DNA of 33,986 nt from assembly GCA_964472715.1 (NCBI GenBank), contig CAYYMT010000036.1, positions 1 to 33,986 of the forward strand, written 5' to 3'. Shown one piece after another: positions 1-8,917 of this stretch. Both the position numbers and the translations under genes were made by a program. Under the pieces are notes generated by a model that had not been told where the DNA came from, did no database searches, and was given only the letters and a program-made list of their open reading frames with translations. Source of the stretch: JAFGTP01 sp964472715 (lineage in GTDB: Bacteria > Fidelibacterota > UBA2242 > JAFGTP01). Positions within the stretch are counted from its first letter, which is position 1, and the number at the start of each line of letters is the position of its first letter.

Positions 1-77
1 CCGGAGTGTGTACCGGTAGTTTGTTGCATTTGCTTGCAGGTATTAGTATTGATTTTTCCTTACCAGTCAAAATCAAA

Positions 78-106
78 AACGAATATGGAAATTCGTTCTA
101 CAAATT
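78..106. repeat. Small palindromic element, copy 1
   Basis: The arms AACGAAT (78-84) and ATTCGTT (91-97) pair around a 6-base loop and are followed by CTACAAATT. Read on the minus strand this is TTGTAG, then the hairpin, then a T-rich run (TTTTTGATTTTG), so it could also serve as a weak terminator for the operon that ends at 297. It shares the edge TTGTAGAACGA with copy 3. Confidence 0.55.
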
Positions 107-113
107 GGTGCTA

Positions 114-151
114 TTCGAGGCTCGCAACCTTGGGTCTTAGCAGACCTCGAA
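114..151. repeat. Nested inverted repeat
   Basis: The outer arms TTCGAGG (114-120) and CCTCGAA (145-151) are perfect complements. An inner hairpin GGTCT-TAGC-AGACC (133-146) competes with the outer right arm, sharing the CC at 145-146. The element sits between palindrome copies 1 and 2 and does not share their TTGTAG edge, so it is probably a different repeat type. Function unknown. Confidence 0.45.
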
Positions 152-161
152 AGTTGGAAAA

Positions 162-187
162 TTGTAGCACAAGCATCATGCTTGTGT
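162..187. repeat. Small palindromic element, copy 2 (opposite orientation)
   Basis: TTGTAG (162-167) is followed by the perfect 8-base arms CACAAGCA (168-175) and TGCTTGTG (179-186) with loop TCA. The stem sequence is unrelated to copies 1 and 3, but the TTGTAG-hairpin-T layout is the same, here on the plus strand. Conserved edge with variable but paired stem suggests selection for structure. Confidence 0.55.
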
Positions 188-257
188 AATAAGTAATTGA
201 GCTAAAATCAATTGATAATGGTAATCATAAGTAAAATCATCACATTAGCAGAGATTA

Positions 258-284
258 AACGACCAGGATGGTCGTTCTACAATA
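258..284. repeat. Small palindromic element, copy 3
   Basis: The arms AACGACC (258-264) and GGTCGTT (270-276) flank a 5-base loop and are followed by CTACAATA. On the minus strand it begins about a dozen bases past the stop codon of the Fn3 protein gene (297), so the hairpin could help end transcription, although the T-run after it (TTTAAT) is poor. Edge and stem ends resemble copy 1. Confidence 0.55.
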
Positions 285-296
285 TTTTCCACGGTT

Positions 297-2255
297 TCAC
301 CTCGCCTGTACGGCCGGACTGCGCTTGCTTTCATTACCCGATGTATCCACGGATTTCACCCAATACCAAGAACCTTTCATTCCCGTCTCATCAATTATAT
401 CCCTTTGTGTAATGATTGCTGAATTTATTTTCATTCCAACCGCATTCCGCGACTTACCCCGGTAGACATTATAGCCTGCCAGATCAAAATCACCCCCCGG
501 TTCCCAATTGATAACAACCCGGTTTTCCTCAAATACTGCCGTCAAAAAAGCCGGTGCGGAAGGCGCTGAGTAGTCCTTGTACATAATATTCCTGGAAAAG
601 GTCTTTTGACTTTCATTACCCGCAGTGTCAATGGCGGTAATGAAATATTGTATTTGCTGACCCCGCACAAGATCATTATCCTGGAATTCAAGAATATCCT
701 GAGCGACAGTACCCAGAATCTTATCACTTTCCTTGTTTATTCGTCCAACTTTATACTGCCATACATCCGGTGATATCGACGGGTTCCATTTGATTTGAAT
801 GCCCCGGTTGAGCATATTCTCAACATGAATGGCGCCCGGCGGTTGCGGTGGATCGTTATCGGGTATGGTTACCCAGATGCCTGTGGGCTGACTTTTATAG
901 GTCATGGTATCTACAGCAACCACTGAATAGTAATATTTTTGGCCCGGTGTCAGTTTATTTTTTCCGCCATCAATATCTGCATATTCCGGTTCGCTAATAA
1001 TTTTATCATTAAGCCGATAGGGTTTCCCCGGATTATAGCCGCGACGAACAAAATAACCGATTGCATCCGGAGAGAGTGATGGTTGCCAGGTCAACGTTAC
1101 CTTATTCTCTTCTACAAATACTTTTAAGTTTTCAGGTGGCAACGGCGGTGTCCGATCGGTCACCAGCGCATCCATCCGGTTGGAATGCCGGCTTTCATTA
1201 CCATTTTTATCAATCGCTGTAATACTATAGTAATAGGATACACCATATTTCATGGTCGAATCCACATAAGCATTCTCTTTTATTGGTAAGATTTCCGGTG
1301 TTAACCGAAGGGTATCCAGTTGATTAACTTCCTGACGATAGACATGATACCCCTGCAGGTCCGGTTCACTGATTTTTTGCCAGCTGAGATGGACTTTTTC
1401 ATCGATGACTTCGGTTATCAGATTCATTGGTCGTTTCGGTGGGACGATGTCCCGGGTTTGAATGACTGTTTCAGCAGCGGGTCCGGTGCGGTCAATGGCA
1501 TCTACAGCCACGATTTTATAGCTATATTTTTCACCGGGGATAATGGATTCATCCAGATAACGATTGGGCATACCATCCAGCCGCAATAGCGGTATTTCGT
1601 TGACTTGCGTAAACAATTGATTGTCATCACTGCGAAATAGCAAAAACTGAAAAGCAATATCATTATTTTTCCCTGACCATCGTGGATATTCCCAGCTCAG
1701 GAGAACTTTATTCTCTAATTGTTTGGCGGTTACTTTTGGAACTTTCTCCGGGTAAGTTTCTGCAATTGTCACCGACTGTTGGGTTTGCATTATTTCTTCG
1801 GCACTACGATTCACCACAATAATCCGATAGTCATAGGATTTCCCTGCCTGATGATTACCGGCGACATAGTATCGACCCAAGGCCGCAGCTGCATTTCTGT
1901 CCATTAATGTCGCTACGATGCCGTAGTAGTCTTCGGTGCGTAATTTCACCAGCAACTGCTCAGCCGATTGCAATTTCAAAGCAGAAAGCAGTTCATCATA
2001 AAAGTCTCCCAATTGCAACGGTAGCATTTGTGGATTCATTTCTGCCAGTACCGGTTCTCCTGTCAGGCGTATGAATTCGTCTTCTCCTGCCAATTTTCGC
2101 TCAACATGAAACCCACTACCAATGGGTAAGGTTTGATTTAAAAATATATGGACAGAATCCTCTTTGACAGCATAGAAAAATCCCAGGTCTTTCGCTAATA
2201 GTGGCATTGTTATCAGTATCAGAATTAAGCAACCAGTCAAGAATCGTTTGATCAT
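297..2255 (-). CDS. Secreted protein with five fibronectin type III domains
   Basis: The 652-residue product begins with a clear signal peptide (hydrophobic residues 8-20, cleavage near AKD at 21-23). A poorly defined N-terminal region (about 23-165) is followed by five Fn3-like domains at roughly 170-268, 272-366, 370-465, 469-560 and 564-651. Each has the pattern P..P..L, then V.L.W, then GY.V.R, then Y.Y.I.A.D..GNES. It has no enzyme motif, membrane anchor or recognisable C-terminal sorting domain. The start is supported by AAGGAAA just upstream. It is the last gene of the surface operon, 63 bases after the giant gene. Fn3 arrays usually act as extracellular spacers or protein and glycan binders; its partner here is probably another product of the operon (inference). 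Confidence 0.85.
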   Translation of the reverse strand: MIKRFLTGCLILILITMPLLAKDLGFFYAVKEDSVHIFLNQTLPIGSGFHVERKLAGEDEFIRLTGEPVLAEMNPQMLPLQLGDFYDELLSALKLQSAEQLLVKLRTEDYYGIVATLMDRNAAAALGRYYVAGNHQAGKSYDYRIIVVNRSAEEIMQTQQSVTIAETYPEKVPKVTAKQLENKVLLSWEYPRWSGKNNDIAFQFLLFRSDDNQLFTQVNEIPLLRLDGMPNRYLDESIIPGEKYSYKIVAVDAIDRTGPAAETVIQTRDIVPPKRPMNLITEVIDEKVHLSWQKISEPDLQGYHVYRQEVNQLDTLRLTPEILPIKENAYVDSTMKYGVSYYYSITAIDKNGNESRHSNRMDALVTDRTPPLPPENLKVFVEENKVTLTWQPSLSPDAIGYFVRRGYNPGKPYRLNDKIISEPEYADIDGGKNKLTPGQKYYYSVVAVDTMTYKSQPTGIWVTIPDNDPPQPPGAIHVENMLNRGIQIKWNPSISPDVWQYKVGRINKESDKILGTVAQDILEFQDNDLVRGQQIQYFITAIDTAGNESQKTFSRNIMYKDYSAPSAPAFLTAVFEENRVVINWEPGGDFDLAGYNVYRGKSRNAVGMKINSAIITQRDIIDETGMKGSWYWVKSVDTSGNESKRSPAVQAR

Positions 2256-2288
2256 ATATTTTCCTTTTTAGACATTAACACATTACAT

Positions 2289-2308
2289 CAGACAATTCGA
2301 ATTGTCTG
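2289..2308 (-). repeat. Perfect 20-base palindrome between the giant gene and the Fn3 gene
   Basis: The sequence CAGACAAT-TCGA-ATTGTCTG is a perfect dyad. In mRNA it would form an 8-base-pair stem with a four-base loop, starting 10 bases past the giant gene's stop codon and ending about 33 bases before the Fn3 gene's start. There is no following T-run, so it is not a good intrinsic terminator. An mRNA processing or stability element, or an operator, are the main options. Confidence 0.6.
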
Positions 2309-2318
2309 CTGCAAAATT

Positions 2319-5300
2319 TTAATTATTATCAAGCGGCATCACACGATAATCATTGCCGCTCATTTCAATTTTAAACCGATATTGAAACTCCGGTGAATTT
2401 ATTTGGTCACCAATATTCAACCCTTCAAAAATAAAGGTTTTCCCAACATCGGCAGGTTCAAAACGGGAGTCAAATTTAATTTTTGCCGGGTCCACTGCTG
2501 ATGATTGGAGACTTTCAAAAGCAATGGACCGGTAAGGCCCATCCGTTTCTTCCTTAATCCAAAAATTTAAATCGTTACATTTATTATCGATGGAATTGGC
2601 AGAAAATTCCGCTGTAAAATTTCCATTATTGTCCATGGTCAGGGAAATTACCCTGGGAATCGGTGGCCGTAATCGAATCGATTGTGTGGTTTCATGAATC
2701 TCCCCGGAAGTGCTGACCGCTTGCAATGATACAAAACAGTTCATCGGCAATCCGCCAATAGTACCGGGAAGTGTCAATTGATTTCCCATTTGCACTGCAG
2801 CAGGTGAAAAGTCATAGGTTCCTGTGGCTGGAAAAGGCCTGTTGACTTCCGGATCATTGCTTGTTCCAATGGCAAACTGATATCCCGCCAGGTCGGCATT
2901 CCCATGAAAACCGATCTGTGAAATGTTAAGGATAAGTTTGTCATCCTCACTCACGTCTATCCTGTTAAACAAGGGATATGACGGCATGCGAATAATGGTG
3001 TCCCAGGTGACATGCTGTGTAGATTCCGTATGCCAGTACCAGGATTTGAATGTGTATTGCTGACCGAACTCAGTATCATAAGGTAAATTTTCTCTTTTGG
3101 AAATTATACCAGTGGCGCCTGCTCTCATTGAACCACCGGTTACCTGCCGGTCATCTTTGAAAAGTCCAAAATTGAGTTCACGCCTGGGTTGTATCGCAGC
3201 CAGCAAATCCGCTCGCAACTGTCCGCTGATGTCCAATTTCAATGAGTAGTAAGAAGTCATTCCGGGAACAACTTTTACATCTGGTTTTGGCTGCAATGAT
3301 AATTCTAAAATATTTTCAGTTTCCTCATCGGATTTGCTGACAGCCATTACGCCAATACGGGTGACACTATTATCAGAAATGATGATCGGCGTTGTAATGG
3401 TTTTCCCCGGCTGCCAATCAGCAGCGGATATATCGATCTCCTCCGGATAGGGACGGCTGGTAAAATTTTCTTCACTGCCCAGGGCTATTTTATACCCGGC
3501 GATAGATCGTTCATCGCTGAAACCATGGCGAATAACATCAATCATTAATTCATTATCAATAGAAACTGTGGGCTTTTCACAGAATTTTTCCGGCCATGGT
3601 ATATCAAGCGCAATTACCGTTGAATCAGGTGATTTTTTACCATATACCGTTTCACCCCGGGCCGTCAGGTAGACCTTGTCATAAGCGCCAGCCGAATCCG
3701 GCAGAAATAGTTGTTTTTGTGCGTATCCATCATTATAGTCGTAGCCGGTCAGGTTTACCTCAATGTCATGCCAGTCACCGGCATTGGGTTGTTTCCCAAT
3801 TTTCAGGTTTGCTATTGCCTTGCCAAGACCAACTACACCCTGCTGAATTTCATCTCCCATTTTCATTTTCAGATCAAGCACATAAATGAAACGATTATAT
3901 TCCAGATCCCGAATAGAGATGTTTCCTGTGAGTTCCAGATTAGGCGGTGTTATTTCCTGTTCCACATAGGTAAAGCAGTGGTCATTGTCGGCCGATTTTA
4001 TTCGTAATCCGATCAGTGCTTTCGGCGGCACGTCCGCAGCTTTCACCGGTAAGACAATTTCATTGCCCTGCCGTAATTGGTCCAACTTATCCAGGGTATG
4101 AAAGTTCAGTTGATAGCGGTTCTGCCCGCTGAGATCAGGCATGTAAAATCCCACGGCATAGCGCATCTCTGCGGCCTCTTTGGTTCCGTCAAAGGGACCA
4201 TCAATGATCGACAAAACCAAATATCCTTCTTCGTTTGTTCGCACTTCCGAAAACATGGGTGAATAAATATGTAATTCTTTGTTTACCAGGGAAGTTTCCA
4301 CACCGGATTTCTCAGCTCTGATAGACAGGAAAACCGATTGTCCGGCTTTGATTTCAGCCGGCAAAGTTACTTCCCAGTCATAAACCCACAGCGTGTCACT
4401 GCCGCGAAATTCAATCCTTGAATCGCTGTACATTCGACTAAGTGCTTTTGAGTTGTTGTAGATGTCATCGCTGTTTTCGGTTTTACCAATTTGCAATGCA
4501 ACCTTGTCAATCTTTCTTGCAACCAGGTCATTTAATATCACAGCCACTTCCACATCATAGGGCGGCAATCCCGGCAGTAATTTCGCCTGGTATTCCGGTG
4601 CTCGTGGCGATGGCGTTATTTCTATTTTCGCATAATCACGATTGCCTGTATAATCCATTGCATAGAGTTGAAACTCAAAATCATTGGCGGGATTAAATTT
4701 TTCTGCCGGTAAGGTTACCGTGATCTTTGCGCCGGCAAAAACATTATCCACCGGAATATAAAAAGTATCGGGCTCCCAGATTTCAATAACAGGATCATCT
4801 GCCCGGTAATCATACTGGACAATCCGCCACGGATAGCGCTCAATGCCACTGATTTGATCGGTACCGGCTTCAGTGATTTCTACTTCCAATTGGTTGCCAG
4901 TGATATCAATAAATTTGAATTTCGGTGGTTTGGGAAGTTCATTTTCGTAGGCTTTGGGAATGGTAAACTCCCTGACTGAAGAGTAACCGGTTATCCAATT
5001 CTTTTTGTTGTTTTGCGCGCGCAAGGCCACCTTCAAAGAGTCTCTATAAGGTAAATATTTAAAATTGATCCTACCACCCCAGGACATATTGATCTCTGAG
5101 GTGTCCGAAAAGGTTTGCCAGTCAACAGCTGATAAGTTTTCATTCCAGTGAACGACTTTGAATTCATAATTATCGACAGCATCCAAACCAATGCTGTAAG
5201 TATCATTTTTTAATTTTATCTCGTTCTTTGCTACAGGCACATTATAAAAAATCTCCTGCGCCTCATTGTTGGCCGGATAAACCCGCAGAATGTTCCTGTT

Positions 5301-8300
5301 CCCCCAAACCGGTGGCGAAGTGTCAATGAACAACTGGTTCGGCCTGTATTGCTGATTTTGGATGGTTGCGTTGGAAATCCCCAGTTGCAATCCGGTAGCG
5401 TCAAAAGCTTTAACGGTTATTTTTACCGGTTTCCCTCGGTTAGCGCGAAGATTTAAGCCGTCAATTTTAGCGTGAAACGTATCCGTCACAGCATTGCCGG
5501 TCATTGGTAGATTTTCAGGCCCGTAAACAGTTCGGCGTCCCTGTTTCAGGGTAATTTCATGATAGGCCGGTACCGGATTGTAATTGGTCAAACCGTAGCG
5601 ATTTTCTAATGTCCAGTAAACATCAAGATGGTCCTGGTTGCTGGTAAAATTGACCGGCTCATTTTCAAATTGCTGACCATTTTCATAATAAAAACTTTGG
5701 TATCGTCCCGGATAGGGCCATTTGACATTACAAAGAAATATATTTTTAGGCTCAAAATTATCATCAACGTCATTAGCCGGCGTGCTGTATTTCCAATCTT
5801 TTCCATGCAGAGTGATGGTTTTTGGTGTTATAATCGTTGCGAGTCCCGCTCTGTTGCGAAACCGTGGCGTAATGGTCAGGGTTTTGGTCTGGGCATCATT
5901 GAACGGGTAGACTATTTCGCCCAGTTTATTAACATACCAATAGGTGACGCCGTGCCTTAGCAAATATTCGAGTTTTACGTTGTCAGCATCACCAAAGGCA
6001 ATGGCGCCCTGTTGCGCAAAAACCGCGGCATGTTCGACAATTTTTTTATCGGGCTGATAGGATAATTCCACTACAGTGGGTTTGAATCCATCGACATCAC
6101 TGGCAGTAACATCATAATCAATTCCGGGAAACAGGAATTCGGATTCCATGTCTGCTACCATATCGGCAACAGAATCTTTCAGCGCGAGATTTTCCTCTGT
6201 ATGGGTCTGCGCATACTCATCATATTTTTCCATTATGGTGTAGAGTTTTGAACTTAATTCCGCATATTTGTCCCACAGTTGATCAGTGCGGCTAGTCAGT
6301 ATCTGGTGCTGCTGATTGACGGCATTTTGGACCTGATTGTAATAGGCACGAAATTTCAGTAATAAACTATCGGTCTGCTGAATCTTATTTTGCATTAGCA
6401 CTTTGGGAATTGTACGATAGAACATGTTGCCCAATTGGCGATACATATCAATTTGATTTTCGGAGAGATCATCCATTGAAATTCCCAGGTGTCCGATAGC
6501 AATGGAACGGCGGGAATTGGCTAATATTCGATGGTCTTTATCTTCAGCAAACCAGGTCAGCGCATCATCGCTATCCCAGGGCGCTGTCAGATTATTATAA
6601 TTTCTATAAAGCGCTTTGAAGTCCGCATTGATCTGATCAATAGCAGTGATATATTCACTGTTGTTGATCAGGATCGGTTCCACAATATCTTCATGCAGTT
6701 GGCTGCTTGCGCCTTCCGGTCCAAGGACAGCATAAACCGCTTTGCGGGACTTTCTTAAATTTAATATTTTGGTTTCCACTTCGCCAAGCCACTGGTCAAA
6801 CAGTTTCACTAACTGGTCATAGTTCTTCACATTATTTTCATCGATATCCTTATCAAAAGTGATGTCCGGATAGGTGGCGCCTTCAATAGTGTTGCCGGTA
6901 TATTGGGTTGGGTTTTGCAGTGGATTGGGCGTAATGTCCGATAAGGCCAGCAAGGTATCCAGTCCGAAATCAATTTCATTCAGTTCGGCGGCAATATCAT
7001 TTACCGATTGCTCAACATTCTCGGCCCGTTTCTGCAGATCGGTTTCCAATTGTGTCAAGACTGGTTTTAATTCTTTCACATTTTCATCAAGCGCTTGAAT
7101 TTTTCCCAGATATTCTGAAGGATGCAGTTTTGTATTGAGATCTTCGATAAAATTAGCCATATCATCTTCAGCGATTTGTTTTTCATCATCATCAAGGTCG
7201 TCGATAATATCACGGGCTACAGAATTCATTTCTTCAACATCCTTTAGCCAGGCTTCAAAGTAAGCATTGCCCATACCCATTTTCCAGAGGGTCAGCATTT
7301 GTTCTAATTCTTCATTACTGATACCGGCCAGAATATCGGTCATTCCCATTTCACTTTTTAGTTCTTCTACAGCCGCCATGATCTCTTCAGCGGTTTCTTT
7401 GGACGCTTCTATCAATTCCACCAGGGTTGGGTCTGCTCCGGTGCCGGCTGACATGCCGCCGTCTTTTTCCCATTTGGCCCAGGCGCGAACTCTCTTTGAA
7501 ACCCCCAGAATTGTGCCTTCCAACTCTGCATATCCATAGAGATAAAAATCAGGCGCGCCCATGATCGCGGCGCCCATTTCACCACGAAATCCGGCCAGCC
7601 ATTCATTCAACAAGGAACCTTCCACCCAGAGGCTGGCATAAGCACCGAACTTCACCGGGTCCAGCCATTTCAGGTAAACCATCAGGTCCATGCCGGCCTC
7701 GACTTTCAAAATCTGGGCGATATTGAACCCGTATCCAAGAGAGCCGTCAAAAACAAAACCGGGCACACCAAAAGTAAAATCCAGGTCAACATTTAATTGA
7801 CTATAAAGTGTGGTCTCAAGATAACCGGACATGGCAAATTGACCATCGCCGGTGACCACAAAATCCAACGCCGTGGCATGGGTTTCCGGCAGTTTAAAGA
7901 TCATGGCGCTTTCCGCCGGCCGGCCACCAACCTTGATATGTCCTGCCAGATATTCAAACTCACTAAAATCCTGTTTCCAGGAGCATTCCGCATCAATCCA
8001 GCCGGTGAGATCAACGACTTTGCTTAAATCCGCTTTATCCGAGGGAGAGGCCTTGGCGTCAAAACCGATTCTATCGGTAGCCAGGGTCAATAATGCCTTC
8101 ACTGTTAATGTCTTTTTCTTGGGAATATTGCCTTCGCCATAGAGATAAATTTCCCACAGTGTCATCATATCATCGTCATACTTTTCCAATATTTCGTCGA
8201 ATTCACTGGTAACTTCCTGATCAAAGCCCAAATGGGATTTTACCAGCCTGCGAATTTCTTTGGACGGATTAAAGAAAAATCCGGCACCGGCACCCGTCAA

Positions 8301-8915
8301 CTCAATGGGAATGGGCTTGAGATCGACTTTTCCTTTTAATGCCAGAAAAAGCCCAAAGCCCGGTAATACTTCCGGCTGATTATTCAGATTAATGACTTCA
8401 CGATAACTGATTTCACCGACGACCACGCCGCCTTTAATGGGATTGTTTTCAAATACATCACCATCCAGGTTTCCTCCGGCCAGCCAACGAAATTCTGTTC
8501 CTTGCTGCTTTTCCCAAACGGACCCCACCAGGTTCAATTTAAAGGAAAATTGTGAGCCAATGACACAATTGGCATTTTCTACCAGTAGGTGAAACTGATT
8601 CGCACTTTTAAAAATAACAAAGCGGTCAACACCGGCATTAAATCCGGATAATTCCGTCGAAAGATTGGCCCCGAAACTCAGGTAAAAATCCGCCTGGTAA
8701 GTGACATCTTCTACATCAGCATGGGATTCTGTAAAATTAATCTCGCTGCTTTTGACCGGACCGTCCTTCACATAGTGAAAATCCAGCAGTTCCAGGGTCA
8801 AGCCTGCCACACTGGCCTCACCGGTGTGTAATTTTCCAAACTTAAACCTATTTTTTGTCAGTGAACAATCAATCAATTCCACTTCGCCTTTGACAATATC
8901 CGACGGCAAAGGCAA
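2319..8915 (-). CDS. C-terminal part (2,198 codons) of a giant secreted beta-rich protein, split by a frameshift
   Basis: This frame has only a TTG candidate start (8913-8915) and no signal peptide. The frame stays open upstream to a TGA at 9018-9020 and reads naturally, so it is almost certainly the continuation of the frame 8918-13579. Visible regions, counted from the TTG: amphipathic beta repeats at about 1-490; an acidic, largely alpha-helical coiled-coil-like stretch at about 495-925; then Ig/Fn3-like beta modules to the end. Several modules share a RYAVG/GYKIALG/GYQFAIG core, near residues 1585, 1808 and 2011. There is no catalytic motif and no transmembrane segment. Together with the upstream frame it makes about 3,753 residues. 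I infer an extracellular structural or adhesive protein; I do not recognise a named family for most of it. Confidence 0.8.
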   Translation of the reverse strand: MPLPSDIVKGEVELIDCSLTKNRFKFGKLHTGEASVAGLTLELLDFHYVKDGPVKSSEINFTESHADVEDVTYQADFYLSFGANLSTELSGFNAGVDRFVIFKSANQFHLLVENANCVIGSQFSFKLNLVGSVWEKQQGTEFRWLAGGNLDGDVFENNPIKGGVVVGEISYREVINLNNQPEVLPGFGLFLALKGKVDLKPIPIELTGAGAGFFFNPSKEIRRLVKSHLGFDQEVTSEFDEILEKYDDDMMTLWEIYLYGEGNIPKKKTLTVKALLTLATDRIGFDAKASPSDKADLSKVVDLTGWIDAECSWKQDFSEFEYLAGHIKVGGRPAESAMIFKLPETHATALDFVVTGDGQFAMSGYLETTLYSQLNVDLDFTFGVPGFVFDGSLGYGFNIAQILKVEAGMDLMVYLKWLDPVKFGAYASLWVEGSLLNEWLAGFRGEMGAAIMGAPDFYLYGYAELEGTILGVSKRVRAWAKWEKDGGMSAGTGADPTLVELIEASKETAEEIMAAVEELKSEMGMTDILAGISNEELEQMLTLWKMGMGNAYFEAWLKDVEEMNSVARDIIDDLDDDEKQIAEDDMANFIEDLNTKLHPSEYLGKIQALDENVKELKPVLTQLETDLQKRAENVEQSVNDIAAELNEIDFGLDTLLALSDITPNPLQNPTQYTGNTIEGATYPDITFDKDIDENNVKNYDQLVKLFDQWLGEVETKILNLRKSRKAVYAVLGPEGASSQLHEDIVEPILINNSEYITAIDQINADFKALYRNYNNLTAPWDSDDALTWFAEDKDHRILANSRRSIAIGHLGISMDDLSENQIDMYRQLGNMFYRTIPKVLMQNKIQQTDSLLLKFRAYYNQVQNAVNQQHQILTSRTDQLWDKYAELSSKLYTIMEKYDEYAQTHTEENLALKDSVADMVADMESEFLFPGIDYDVTASDVDGFKPTVVELSYQPDKKIVEHAAVFAQQGAIAFGDADNVKLEYLLRHGVTYWYVNKLGEIVYPFNDAQTKTLTITPRFRNRAGLATIITPKTITLHGKDWKYSTPANDVDDNFEPKNIFLCNVKWPYPGRYQSFYYENGQQFENEPVNFTSNQDHLDVYWTLENRYGLTNYNPVPAYHEITLKQGRRTVYGPENLPMTGNAVTDTFHAKIDGLNLRANRGKPVKITVKAFDATGLQLGISNATIQNQQYRPNQLFIDTSPPVWGNRNILRVYPANNEAQEIFYNVPVAKNEIKLKNDTYSIGLDAVDNYEFKVVHWNENLSAVDWQTFSDTSEINMSWGGRINFKYLPYRDSLKVALRAQNNKKNWITGYSSVREFTIPKAYENELPKPPKFKFIDITGNQLEVEITEAGTDQISGIERYPWRIVQYDYRADDPVIEIWEPDTFYIPVDNVFAGAKITVTLPAEKFNPANDFEFQLYAMDYTGNRDYAKIEITPSPRAPEYQAKLLPGLPPYDVEVAVILNDLVARKIDKVALQIGKTENSDDIYNNSKALSRMYSDSRIEFRGSDTLWVYDWEVTLPAEIKAGQSVFLSIRAEKSGVETSLVNKELHIYSPMFSEVRTNEEGYLVLSIIDGPFDGTKEAAEMRYAVGFYMPDLSGQNRYQLNFHTLDKLDQLRQGNEIVLPVKAADVPPKALIGLRIKSADNDHCFTYVEQEITPPNLELTGNISIRDLEYNRFIYVLDLKMKMGDEIQQGVVGLGKAIANLKIGKQPNAGDWHDIEVNLTGYDYNDGYAQKQLFLPDSAGAYDKVYLTARGETVYGKKSPDSTVIALDIPWPEKFCEKPTVSIDNELMIDVIRHGFSDERSIAGYKIALGSEENFTSRPYPEEIDISAADWQPGKTITTPIIISDNSVTRIGVMAVSKSDEETENILELSLQPKPDVKVVPGMTSYYSLKLDISGQLRADLLAAIQPRRELNFGLFKDDRQVTGGSMRAGATGIISKRENLPYDTEFGQQYTFKSWYWHTESTQHVTWDTIIRMPSYPLFNRIDVSEDDKLILNISQIGFHGNADLAGYQFAIGTSNDPEVNRPFPATGTYDFSPAAVQMGNQLTLPGTIGGLPMNCFVSLQAVSTSGEIHETTQSIRLRPPIPRVISLTMDNNGNFTAEFSANSIDNKCNDLNFWIKEETDGPYRSIAFESLQSSAVDPAKIKFDSRFEPADVGKTFIFEGLNIGDQINSPEFQYRFKIEMSGNDYRVMPLDNN

Positions 8916-8917
8916 AC

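Larger units (their letters stand above)
1..296. other. Non-coding region with a cluster of small palindromes
   Basis: I see no credible gene here; short open frames lack coding character. The stretch lies just downstream of the end of the minus-strand surface-protein operon. It holds at least four inverted repeats in about 210 bases (listed separately), three of which share a TTGTAG/CTACAA edge. It may act as the transcription end region of that operon and as a landing site for a family of interspersed palindromic elements. Confidence 0.6.
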
